Under the pieces are notes generated by a model. The model had not been told where the DNA came from. It made no database searches and was given only the letters and a program-made list of their open reading frames with translations. From Aspidiotus rigidus (taxonomy: Eukaryota > Arthropoda > Insecta > Hemiptera > Diaspididae), in NCBI GenBank assembly GCA_035079385.1, contig JAVHKY010000013.1, forward strand, positions 10,972,001 to 11,036,000: DNA of 64,000 bases, read 5' to 3'. How positions within the stretch are numbered: the first letter of the stretch is position 1; each line of letters starts with the position of its first letter. Shown here one piece after another: positions 25,471 to 33,316 of this stretch. The position numbers were made by a program, and so were the translations under genes.

Positions 25471-25486
25471 GGTCCTTTTCAGGACC
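25471..25486 (+). terminator. Histone mRNA 3' stem-loop
   Basis: GGTCCTTTTCAGGACC, preceded by AAAAC and followed by ACATAA. Six-pair stem with TTTC loop, exactly the metazoan histone SL pattern GGYYCT-TTTC-AGRRCC that SLBP and U7 snRNP act on. It lies downstream of the decayed H2B-like copy on its coding strand. Confidence 0.85.
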
Positions 25487-25736
25487 ACATAATTCTTTCG
25501 ATCATAGAAGCGATCGCGAAAAAATAGCAGATGTATCTACTATTTTCAATGATCAAACGGAAGATTCATCCACCAATCAGACGAGCAGGGTGCAAAGCTC
25601 AAAGTTAGACAAACTAACTAACTCCGAAAATATTACTATTATTATTATTATTATCATCGTATTATTTCGATCGCAACAAAATGTTCAGCCTGCGTGTTTT
25701 GTGCGTACTTAAGATATTCCTTATAAGATGTCTTAA

Positions 25737-26165
25737 ATGCGACCTTACCCAATACAAGATAGGGCGGTGTGGTCAATGCATACCTTAGCCATATTTACCC
25801 GACGCAAAGATCATATTCAATTTTATAAATTATGCACAAGCAGCGTAGATTTTTTCACTCAACAGAAAAACCAAAGTTGTATATTCAGACACCGTATGCT
25901 GATAAATAGAGACTATCATTGCTGTTTTCTCAAGGGCATAATGCAGAATTTTATACGCAATACTTGTTTAAATCTCCATGTCACATATTTCAAAACGTTC
26001 GCGATTGTAAGAGACTTTTTCTTCCCTCACGACAACAGCATTGAATTTGTAATAGCGCCACGTTTATTGACCGCGAAAGAAATTAAACATCTCTTCTTTT
26101 CCTTATGCAAGGGTGATTCTAGCAAGGAATTGAATCTGGCTGTGGTGCTGCGTATATTCGAATGA
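25737..26165 (+). CDS. H2B-like divergent histone-fold protein, second copy (142 residues)
   Basis: Paralogue of the 31.4-kb gene. ATG 25,737 (MRPYPIQDRAVW). Residues about 75-142 align with histone H2B: GIMQNFIRNTCLNL matches the alpha2 start GIMNSFVNDIFERI, and LLTAKEIKHLFFSLCKGD matches the alpha3/alphaC region TITSREIQTAVRLLLPGE. About six extra residues sit in loop 2 (FFPHDNSIEFVIAPR). Upstream, another frame (from ATG 25,681, MFSLRVLCVLKIFL) resembles the N-terminus of the intact paralogue, so this copy may have suffered a frameshift and now starts internally. No stem-loop follows within 300 bp. Nuclear DNA binding is inferred only from the fold resemblance. It may be a partial pseudogene. 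Confidence 0.5.
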   Translation: MRPYPIQDRAVWSMHTLAIFTRRKDHIQFYKLCTSSVDFFTQQKNQSCIFRHRMLINRDYHCCFLKGIMQNFIRNTCLNLHVTYFKTFAIVRDFFFPHDNSIEFVIAPRLLTAKEIKHLFFSLCKGDSSKELNLAVVLRIFE

Positions 26166-27006
26166 GATGAAATAATTACGGGCAAAGTCATAGAACACAC
26201 AACTTTACATACTACAAACATGTCGACACACCTTGTACGATCACTCTGGTGTAGCGGTAGGTCGTGAACTCTTGATTCATATAGAAGCGGATAGAGTACG
26301 ACGATGTTCCCTTCCTTATTGGCTTCCGGCCTATAGTTACTTCCAGTGTGGGTAGAGTTAGTGTGCACTCTTAGATGAAGAGGGAGCTAGTGTAGCACCC
26401 GATGACAAAACACACACACTCTCACGCTTGTATCAAATTTAGGATGAGCAGATGAAGCTAGATAAGATTGTATGACAGAACTGAAAATTTCAATTATCTT
26501 TTATTCAAGTCCAAGGAATTTTCTAGCAAAAACGTTACTTCACTGGAATTTTTCAAATAACTAACTGAATGTCTAACCCTGTCAAGCTTAGAGCTGCGAG
26601 GAAGTATGGTCGCTAGCGCGTCACTGCCGTTTAGAGTACAAATTATAATGGGGTGTTTTGTTCTGGAGGACCCACTTGCTTGACTAATGAAATTATAAGT
26701 TAAGGTCAATCGCGATCCACTCGGTGCTAATCAACTTGAGTCGTATTGTAGAACATGCCCTAGACAAACGTGAGTGATCAATCAAAGTAGGTACCTAATA
26801 TTACTCAACTCATGTAAAGTCAAATCTAAATTGAAGGTTATTACTCTTCTCTCTGTCAAACATTTGCAGACGTTTGGATACTCTGTCACTTCATCCATGG
26901 AACAAGTACATTCTGTACAGTCTTTTTTTCATAAACCAGGACGCTCTGTTTTGCAATCCCATCTAGGTTTAATAACATTCTCAATTTCGTTACTATTGAA
27001 CATTAT
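26166..27006. other. Left arm, no supported gene
   Basis: The minus-strand frame 26,494-26,709 (MTLTYNFISQASGSS..., ending SLDLNKR just before an AATAAAAG) is the only coding-like stretch. It has no recognised domain. The minus frame 26,027-26,368 overlaps the H2B-like copy and is its shadow. Mirrored in the right arm at 39,020-39,860. Confidence 0.35.
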
Positions 27007-27230
27007 TTAAAACTTTCGTCGAATATAAGGATTATTTTCAGCAAAGTATTTGCTTATGACATTGTAAATCACATTAGTCACCAGATCTTTTACACGAGCC
27101 TTAAGCCCGAGTCTATTGGTAGCACATTATTCAACATCGAGCATTCATACAAATAGTGATTGTTGATCAATTGGAAGGCTTTTTCCGGATTTGAACGAAT
27201 TTGTTTAATAGCGTTGATGATATTACCCCG
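27007..27230 (-). pseudogene. Frameshifted H2A-like family copy (left arm)
   Basis: Reading the minus strand from 27,230, RGNIINAIKQIRSNPEKAFQ matches RNIIDVIKKISSHHEKASRW of the H2A-like gene at the palindrome centre. After a frameshift near the middle, VKDLVTNVIYNVISKYFAEN matches AKDLVPNVIYIVLCKHFEQL. It stops soon after (RRKF then TAA) without the PR-containing alpha3 segment. One frameshift and loss of the C-terminus make it a pseudogene, unless an unseen short intron restores the frame. Confidence 0.6.
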
Positions 27231-28575
27231 CTCCTTAGTGTTATTAGTTGAACACAACGTAAGTCAACGTACGACTCTGAATTGAAGTTGGTCAAACTTG
27301 TGAATGAACCTACACTTGTCCCTCTCCAACCCGATTCAAAAAACTTATAAAATCGACCAAATTCAATTATATTTATAATTATCGACCTGAAAGATATTAT
27401 TTCATGAGAAAACCTAGAGATAGTTGACCACACACATAACAGAGTCGAAAGACTGTTCGCGATCTATATTATTCTCGTTATTATACATTTTGAAGCATAT
27501 TTTACAAATTCAGGGAGGTGGTAAGTGTTAGAGAGGGTAGGGTTGACTAACAATACCGACTCACGTTCATCCACCGTTCTCTTCCTCGTAAACTATCACG
27601 ATAATAATATGAACACAGGAGATAGGTACTTTCGATGAATACTTTATTGACAATTCTCTTTAATCATTGACTGTGAGTGTCGGTGTGTGTTTATTGTAGG
27701 CACATTATTTGAAATATATTCTCGTTCTCCGAGACACTCTGGGAGGAGAAAAAAACAAGTCAATAATGTCTAGGAAAGAAAAAATAAAACAAAGTAGGTA
27801 AGATAAATTTTACAAACTTATTCTACATAATATAAATTTAAAACCAATAGCCAAAGCAAGGGCTAAAGCCTAAACAATAAGAATTATGAATTAAAATAAA
27901 ATAAATGAATTATATTTAAAAAATGGTCAGAAGATAGACAAAAGAGAACTTACAAAATTTACTACTTTTACCATGAAATGTATCTTATCAATATTGCTTC
28001 ACGCTGTACTAGAAATCGTTTGTTTTAGTTTCGATGATATCGTCTCAAATAAATGTTCCTCTAAAACCTATTTGAGGGGCGTTCGCCCTGAAAAAATTGC
28101 ATGGTATAATTAATTAATTGGTATAACATCACATATTCTTCACTGAATGAAAATAAGTCAATATTTTTTTCTTGGGTGAGGGTCTAAACTTCATCTCGCG
28201 CGCAATTAGTGTTTTTACTTATGTATGTACACACGAAACTTATCTTCAAACTATAGAGGTTGCTAGGTGAAGCAATAGATGTGAACGTAAAACAAACTTT
28301 TAAATTAGACATGTTAGCGAGAAATAATCACTAATACACTCTGAAAAATCAGAAATAAAAGAATAATCGGACTATTTCACATTAATAATAATAATAATAA
28401 GAAGAAGAAGAACATGGAATGAAAAATTAAGTTCCAAATCTGACTAGAACGATTCGAATCTCTTGAGTACCAAAGTTCAGAAAGATAAAAAAGATGTGAT
28501 CTTTTTTATTCCAGATTTTGACGGGTGAAGAGAAACTGTAGACCGAATTCATGGTCTATTCAAAATATTCCCCAT

Positions 28576-28606
<31 letters not shown>

Positions 28607-28694
28607 GTGATCGAAATTATTTTTAAAAATTCGAATAATAAATTTTGAAGATGCAAGAAGCTCGTTTTATCCTCAAACGGGGATAAACGTTATA
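27231..28694. other. Left arm, AT-rich, no gene
   Basis: Nothing coding is seen. Low-complexity landmarks are an (AAT)n/(AAG)n run at 28,384-28,412 and a poly-A tract at about 28,576-28,601. The same tracts occur in the right arm at the mirrored places with no net length difference. Mirrored at 37,332-38,795. Confidence 0.4.
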
Positions 28695-29093
28695 TCATTC
28701 CCGGTCTTTGCGTCGAAACATTAGCTTGGGCTCATTATCGCCTCCCCTTATCCGAAGATCTAATTGTTCTTCTGTCGCAAAAACATCCTCAACATTTTCT
28801 AGTTCCCGCAAATTCATCTCCTTCTGTTCCCTCTCCAGTCTCGCTTCCACCTAATTAAGTTATAATACCTATCTGTTTTGTTTATAAGTGATCTACTCTG
28901 TTCTAATATTTATTAAAATACATTATATTGAATTATATACCCTCATTTTATTTCACACTTGGCATACACCCTTACCTCCAAAGATTTGTTTGAGGTTTGT
29001 ACTTGTAGAACTCTTTCTGTCACTTGACTTAAGTACTACCTTTGCTGTTGGCAAACTTGTCGTTTCTTCTACTTCACCCAACTCGTGATTCAT
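28695..29093 (-). CDS. Two-block candidate gene, unrecognised, frame broken at the splice (left arm)
   Basis: Minus strand: block 1 from ATG 29,093 to 28,976 encodes MNHELGEVEETTSLPTAKVV... and ends ...NLKQIFG at a perfect GGAG|GTAAGG donor. Block 2, after a TTAATTAG acceptor, runs 28,850-28,695 as VEARLEREQKEMNLRELENV... to ...MFRRKDRE and a stop. Block 2 has strong coding composition (charged, no stops for 52 codons). Canonical splicing joins the blocks one base out of frame, so the protein would end early (...EFAGTRKC). It is either a recent pseudogene, a sequencing indel, or has another donor. No family is recognised. Confidence 0.4.
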
Positions 29094-29962
29094 TGCAAAT
29101 AGACTCAAAACACAAAGAGAATAAAGTAGCGGTAAAAGACAACCTTAATATCAATTTCAAATATTTTGGATATGCGAGCAAATTGTGATTGAAACGCAAT
29201 TTAAAAAAAAAAACAAAAACAAAAAAAAACTGATTTCCCATACATTCTATCCTTGTATTGGCGTAGAACAAAACTTTTTTTATCTAGCTAAATTGTTCGT
29301 ATTAGCTACTTGTAGTTTCCTTCTTTAATTTTTGAATGAAATAAATACACTTTTTGTTTTCCTTATTTAGCGATGTTATAATATTTGTAACTGGGATGGA
29401 AACCATTCTCTAGGCGCCATTGGTGCAGGCTTAAATTATTTTGTTGAGGAAATATAATAGCCTCTGTAAGACTTTTGTCGAAAGGAGGTTAAACGCAATT
29501 TGCCGAGAAATGGAAAGCGAGAATTGTTCCGAGAGGTTTGTAGGTAAACCCACACACACTGAATCATGTATTGTCTCACCACGAAAAAAAATCATTGAAT
29601 GTCCTTTGGTCAAATAAAGTGTGTACAAGTACATTGCTTTTTGAAGGAAAAAGAGGCTTCTCTCTGTATAATATGATCGAAGCTGACAAATACGCAAGAG
29701 ACGCTTGTTGTTTCAGATGTTGGAGGGTTTACCTAGAAACGGGTTCCCATGTTGTGGTTTGCAGAGAGAGACTGACTATAGAGCCCCATATATCTTTGAG
29801 GCGGACAAATGCAAGAGAGGTGCTCGTTGTTTCAAGCAAAAAGATCGTTCCATCTTTGTATTTTTCTACTTATTTATTCAGAATGAGTTAAAATACTATA
29901 TAAATGTACACTGCGATTTTTACCATTCATTCAAATGGGTATACAAGCGCTTCTTTAGAAAG
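29094..29962. other. Left arm, FLYWCH gene 3' side
   Basis: No supported gene. Two short similar segments (GAAGCTGACAAATACGCAAG near 29,680 and GAGGCGGACAAATGCAAGAG near 29,798) are a small direct duplication about 120 bp apart. AATAAA on the minus strand near 29,875 would serve as the FLYWCH polyadenylation signal. Confidence 0.35.
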
Positions 29963-30691
29963 TTAAACAATTATACGAGCTTTGCGGAGTTTTTTCTCTA
30001 TTTTGCGTATTTTTGGAAGCGTTTTGGTGTTTCCAGATTTTAGAGCTTTATGAAATAAATACAAGCTTTCAATAAGGTCATTAATATCAGTGGTTGAGTT
30101 GTAAAATGGCTTCTTGTTGGGCTTATGTAATACCATCCTAGCGATTGTCCCATTATTAATATCTTCTTCTCCAGAAGATGAACTATATTCCAACGGCTGA
30201 AAATGATTTGATGAACTCGCTTTGTCGGGTTCCTGTGATAACGTCTTAGCAAAAGACCCATCATTAAAATCTTCTTCTTTGGAAGATGAACTACTTTCCA
30301 TCGGTTGGAAATATTTTGATGTATTTTCCATTGTATGATGTTGATAATTGCTTTCGCTGAATTTGTCATTTGATAACTGCTCATGAGTGCTAGCAGGAAG
30401 AGTAGAAGTAGACAAAGTTGAAATAGGCTCGGGATCAAATCCTCTATCCTCGGAAGCAAGTTTTTGTGTCATTTTCTCTAACAAAGGTACACACTTATTA
30501 TTGACATTTTCTTGATGATTATGTTTGGGGTACTCTCCTAAAACCTTGTTATCAGCATCATATTTTAGGTATGCTTTACACGTTCTTCGTTCGGCACATC
30601 TCCATCTCTTTCCACCTCTGACCAAAGGCTTATGGAATACAAACTTGTATCCTTTGAAAATAATCTGATTTTCATTATGTTTTTCAAGCAT
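29963..30691 (-). CDS. FLYWCH zinc-finger protein (242 residues, left arm)
   Basis: A FLYWCH-type domain spans residues about 9-60: F17-V-F19, GGKRWRC (W30, C32), C38, and paired histidines H57 and H59 in PKHNHQ, the expected C2H2-type ligand set. The family binds DNA or proteins and is common in insects and beside MULE-type transposons. The middle is a Ser/Glu-rich, likely disordered region containing a duplicated unit of about 40 residues (YFQPMESSSSSKEEDF... and HFQPLEYSSSSGEEDI...). The C-terminus is basic and helical (RKIEKKLRKARI), possibly nuclear-localising. The start is ATG 30,691. It is divergent from the H2B-like gene across a GGTCCC array; TATAAAAA lies about 85 bp upstream of the ATG. 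It has no transposase domain. An identical copy is at 35,335-36,063. Confidence 0.8.
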   Translation of the reverse strand: MLEKHNENQIIFKGYKFVFHKPLVRGGKRWRCAERRTCKAYLKYDADNKVLGEYPKHNHQENVNNKCVPLLEKMTQKLASEDRGFDPEPISTLSTSTLPASTHEQLSNDKFSESNYQHHTMENTSKYFQPMESSSSSKEEDFNDGSFAKTLSQEPDKASSSNHFQPLEYSSSSGEEDINNGTIARMVLHKPNKKPFYNSTTDINDLIESLYLFHKALKSGNTKTLPKIRKIEKKLRKARIIV

Positions 30692-30772
30692 TTCTCAACT
30701 CAACGCTAGTATTGCTCAACTATCTTTGTTGCCTTAGTTTATATTACCGATCAAGTGCCTTTGTCGTTATCA

Positions 30773-30926
30773 TTTTTATAGATTTTGGTCCCATTAGATC
30801 CTATTGTGGTCCCGTGGTCCCGTTTGGTCCCTTTGTGGTCCCGTGGTCCCGTTTGGTCCCTTTGTGGTCCCGTGGCCCCGTTTGCTCCCGTTGTGGTTCC
30901 GCGTGGTCCCCTATCTCTTATATAAA
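30773..30926. promoter_or_regulatory. Bidirectional promoter: GGTCCC hexamer array between divergent TATA boxes
   Basis: A minus-strand TATAAAAA (30,773-30,780) faces the FLYWCH gene. A plus-strand TATAAA (30,921-30,926) faces the H2B-like gene. Between them, 30,787-30,910, lie nine perfect GGTCCC hexamers plus GGCCCC, GCTCCC and GGTTCC variants. They are arranged as a loose 29-bp higher-order unit (GTGGTCCC GTGGTCCC GTTTGGTCCC). The placement suggests reiterated factor-binding sites shared by both genes; this is inference. Confidence 0.65.
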
Positions 30927-31225
30927 GACAAAACGCTTTAGTTTGAAGTAGCCTTGTTTAAGCAATCTTTGTCAACTCTTTCAAAAGTCCTTTGGGGATT
31001 AAGTGCTAGCGTTGAAAAATTGATCATAATTGCCTAGTGTGTTTGAAAATTTCATCTGAGAGGAATCAATTCTAGAGGATGAATCTTAAACATCATTCAA
31101 AAATGAGAGTTGCGTAAAGGCAAAGAGGGGGTGCTTATTTTTCATAAGGGACTAAAGATTTGATGGGAAGAACTGGTAAGAATGATTAACTAATTTTTTT
31201 CTGCTCCTCAGAAAGAAAAAAAAAG

Positions 31226-31244
31226 TATATATATATATATATAT
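31226..31244 (+). repeat. (TA)n microsatellite upstream of the H2B-like gene
   Basis: A 19-base alternating TA run about 165 bp before ATG 31,408. It could act as a nearer TATA-like element than 30,921. Mirrored at 34,782-34,800. Confidence 0.6.
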
Positions 31245-31407
31245 GAAAGCCGCGAATGTGTTCTCCGACACTAGAAAAATGGCTCACTAATTCTTTCTAA
31301 AACAAAGAGGCATCATTGTAGGAGGAGATTCGATTTTTTCGTCAATCCAACAACAGAAACTTAGCCATATACGTGTTCATTCTTCATTCTTCTTTGACTC
31401 AGTGAAA

Positions 31408-31992
31408 ATGTCTCCGTGTTCAATTTTACGGCAACCAAAGAGCTTACAAAAATTATGTCTCAAAAAAATATTCAGTAATATTGGTACAGTCCATATAGGG
31501 TGTATGTGCGATGAGACGCGTCGACTTAAACAAAGAAGTAGTACTTCGTTTCTTAGAAAATACGCTCCACAATGCCTTAAAATTCGCACATATGTACCAA
31601 AAGAAAGACATTTTATTACATTTTGTCAATTATCTGGGTGGATAGTACGATTTTACAGCGAAGAGAAAAATCAGGATAGTCCTTTGAACATGCGACTCTA
31701 TGGAAAGCGAGATAAATACACCCGTTATCATCCTGAAATAATTCGGAATCTCATACGTAATTTATGCATAAATCTCGATGAGAAATATTTCAAGTCGTTC
31801 TTTGTCGTGAAAGATCTTTATTATTCACGTGATGTAATCAACATTATTATAGCTCCTCGCTTACTAAAGTGGAAAGAAATGAAACTTCTCTTTGACTACT
31901 TATGTGGTGGAATTCCATCAATGAAAGACGCTCTAGAGAGAGCATTGAACATAAGAATGGGACGTAGATGTTATTTTTTCCGGAGTAATTAG
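31408..31992 (+). CDS. H2B-like divergent histone-fold protein with histone-type 3' end (194 residues, left arm)
   Basis: The only undamaged member of the family in this arm. Start ATG 31,408 (MSPCSILRQPKSLQKL); the frame upstream offers only GTG. The N-terminal about 110 residues are basic and unlike any tail I know. The C-terminal part fits histone H2B: IIRNLIRNLCINL at alpha2 (H2B IMNSFVNDIFERI), then IIIAPRLLKWKEMKLLFDYL and GGIPSMKDALERAL at alpha3/alphaC (H2B TITSREIQTAVRLLLPGE and LAKHAVSEGTKAV), with a longer loop 2. It is intronless, as replication-type histone genes are. Thirty-four bases after the TAG stands a perfect histone mRNA stem-loop. The stem-loop is direct evidence for histone-type 3' processing; the fold assignment is by eye. 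It may be a germline or sperm chromatin protein. Confidence 0.62.
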   Translation: MSPCSILRQPKSLQKLCLKKIFSNIGTVHIGCMCDETRRLKQRSSTSFLRKYAPQCLKIRTYVPKERHFITFCQLSGWIVRFYSEEKNQDSPLNMRLYGKRDKYTRYHPEIIRNLIRNLCINLDEKYFKSFFVVKDLYYSRDVINIIIAPRLLKWKEMKLLFDYLCGGIPSMKDALERALNIRMGRRCYFFRSN

Positions 31993-32026
31993 TATAATAT
32001 ACGCTAGCATTAGATATTTTTAAAAC

Positions 32027-32042
32027 GGCCCTTTTCAGGGCC
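32027..32042 (+). terminator. Histone mRNA 3' stem-loop of the H2B-like gene
   Basis: GGCCCTTTTCAGGGCC with AAAAC before and ACCCCTGA after: six-pair stem, TTTC loop and ACC cleavage side, exactly as in replication-dependent histone mRNAs. It starts 35 nt after the stop codon, within the usual distance. CAAAGCGAA about 35 nt downstream could be a weak U7 (HDE) site. Confidence 0.92.
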
Positions 32043-32067
32043 ACCCCTGATTCTCTAAAACATGCAA

Positions 32068-32238
32068 TTATTTATTCAAAGCGAATAAATAAAAGGTTGG
32101 TCTAGTTGAGAGACAAGTTGCTTTACACGTTCTTCGTTCAGCACATCTCCATCTCTTTCCACCTCTGACCAAAGGCTTATGGAATACAAACTCGTATCCT
32201 TTGAAAATAATCTGATTTTCATTATGTTTTTCAAGCAT
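32068..32238 (-). pseudogene. Truncated FLYWCH gene start (left arm)
   Basis: ATG 32,238 begins the same MLEKHNENQIIFKGY N-terminus as the full FLYWCH gene (one change, K to E, at residue 16). It follows the domain to RRTCKA, where homology ends at about 32,119; 16 unrelated codons then lead to a stop. The paired histidines of the zinc site are lost. It was carried along when the promoter cassette 30,572-31,054 was copied to 32,119-32,637. Confidence 0.8.
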
Positions 32239-32319
32239 TTCTCAACTCAACGCTAGTATTGCTCAACTATCTTTGTTGCCTTAGTTTATATTACCGATCA
32301 AGTGCCTTTGTCGTTATCA

Positions 32320-32508
32320 TTTTTATAGATTTGGTCCCATTAGATCCTATTGTGGTCCCGTCTGGTCCCTTTGTGGTCCCTTCAAGGCCCCGGTTGCTCC
32401 CGCTGTGGTCCCGTTTGGTCCCTTCGTGGTCCCGTGCTCCCGTTTGGTCCAGTGGTCCCATTTGCTCCCGTTGCGGTCCCACTTGGTCCCCTATCTCTTA
32501 TATATAAA
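32320..32508. promoter_or_regulatory. Second copy of the GGTCCC bidirectional promoter
   Basis: TATAAAAA on the minus strand (32,320-32,327), GGTCCC-type hexamers at 32,333-32,490, and TATAAA on the plus strand (32,503-32,508). It is a diverged, longer copy of 30,773-30,926. The plus-strand TATA lies 207 bp before ATG 32,710 of the H2A-like gene. Flanking DNA is about 95% alike by eye, while the hexamer array differs in length. Confidence 0.6.
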
Positions 32509-32709
32509 GACAAAGCGCTTTAGTTTGAAGTAGCCTTGTTTAAGCAATCTTTGTCAACTCTTTCAAAAGTCCTTTGGGGATTAAGTGCTAGCGTTGAAAA
32601 ATTGATCGTATTTGCCTAGTGTGTTTGAAAATTTCACTTATGAAGTTTCTTCTTGCTCGTATGCTTCAGTGGTGAGGAGAAAAAAAAAAGTAAAAGTTTA
32701 CGAGTGAAG

Positions 32710-33006
32710 ATGGAACCTCGTAATATCATCGACGTTATTAAAAAAATTTCGTCTCACCATGAGAAAGCTTCTAGATGGATCAACGATCGCTTCCCTAACG
32801 TTAGTAACGGGACATTAATGTGTGGAGCAAATAGACCTATAGTTTGCGCGAAAGATTTAGTGCCGAATGTAATTTACATTGTTTTGTGTAAACATTTTGA
32901 ACAACTCTGTTTTCTGCTTGTGTTAAATGATGTCGCGATTAAAGTTCCGCGAGAACAGTTTTTTCTATCGTACTTCGTTTTTTTTTTCGACGGTAAAAAC
33001 TTGTAA
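32710..33006 (+). CDS. H2A-like protein, C-terminus cut by the palindrome centre (left arm)
   Basis: ATG 32,710 (MEPRNIIDVIKKISSHHEK). The segment CGANRPIVCAKDLVPNVIYI resembles the H2A alpha2 start [20 protein letters not shown], and AIKVPREQFFLSYF sits where H2A has RIIPRHLQLAI. Canonical H2A would next have the rest of alpha3 and the docking domain, but here the repeat arm ends at 32,994. The last residues (KNL) come from the spacer, giving 98 residues. The two arms end differently because of a 10T/11A difference and the switch into the spacer. No stem-loop is therefore available to test. The H2A assignment is weaker than the H2B one and rests partly on pairing with that family. Confidence 0.45.
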   Translation: MEPRNIIDVIKKISSHHEKASRWINDRFPNVSNGTLMCGANRPIVCAKDLVPNVIYIVLCKHFEQLCFLLVLNDVAIKVPREQFFLSYFVFFFDGKNL

Positions 33007-33030
33007 ACATTCATCCGAATTGGATTCGTG
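32995..33030. other. Palindrome spacer (36 bp)
   Basis: The only non-mirrored bases at the centre. The spacer holds a small imperfect dyad (ATCCGAATTGGAT at 33,013-33,025). It does not resemble the standard PacBio hairpin adapter as I know it. The arms adjoining it end in CGACGGT / ACCGTCG next to the T/A homopolymers. Confidence 0.85.
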
Positions 33031-33316
33031 ACCGTCGAAAAAAAAAAACGAAGTACGATAGAAAAAACTGTTCTCGCGGAACTTTAATCGCGACATCATT
33101 TAACACAAGCAGAAAACAGAGTTGTTCAAAATGTTTACACAAAACAATGTAAATTACATTCGGCACTAAATCTTTCGCGCAAACTATAGGTCTATTTGCT
33201 CCACACATTAATGTCCCGTTACTAACGTTAGGGAAGCGATCGTTGATCCATCTAGAAGCTTTCTCATGGTGAGACGAAATTTTTTTAATAACGTCGATGA
33301 TATTACGAGGTTCCAT
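33011..33316 (-). CDS. H2A-like protein, right-arm copy with a different truncated end
   Basis: Mirror of 32,710-33,006 starting at ATG 33,316. Identical until the homopolymer, where one extra A shifts the frame so the protein ends FFFRRSRIQFG (101 residues) instead of FFFDGKNL. The native C-terminus of this gene is absent from the window. Confidence 0.42.
   Translation of the reverse strand: MEPRNIIDVIKKISSHHEKASRWINDRFPNVSNGTLMCGANRPIVCAKDLVPNVIYIVLCKHFEQLCFLLVLNDVAIKVPREQFFLSYFVFFFRRSRIQFG

Noticed and set aside
29431..29891. Frames on both strands downstream of the FLYWCH gene (88, 106 and 112 codons)
   Set aside because: Mutually overlapping, no domain, no homology to the H2A- or H2B-like families that I could see.
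32291..32507. Frames through the GGTCCC arrays (VPLWSRLVPSW-like proteins)
   Set aside because: Artificial translations of a hexamer repeat sitting between promoters.
32995..33030. Spacer as an unremoved sequencing adapter
   Set aside because: It does not resemble the hairpin adapter sequence I know, and unique DNA joins both outer edges; an artefact of another kind remains possible.
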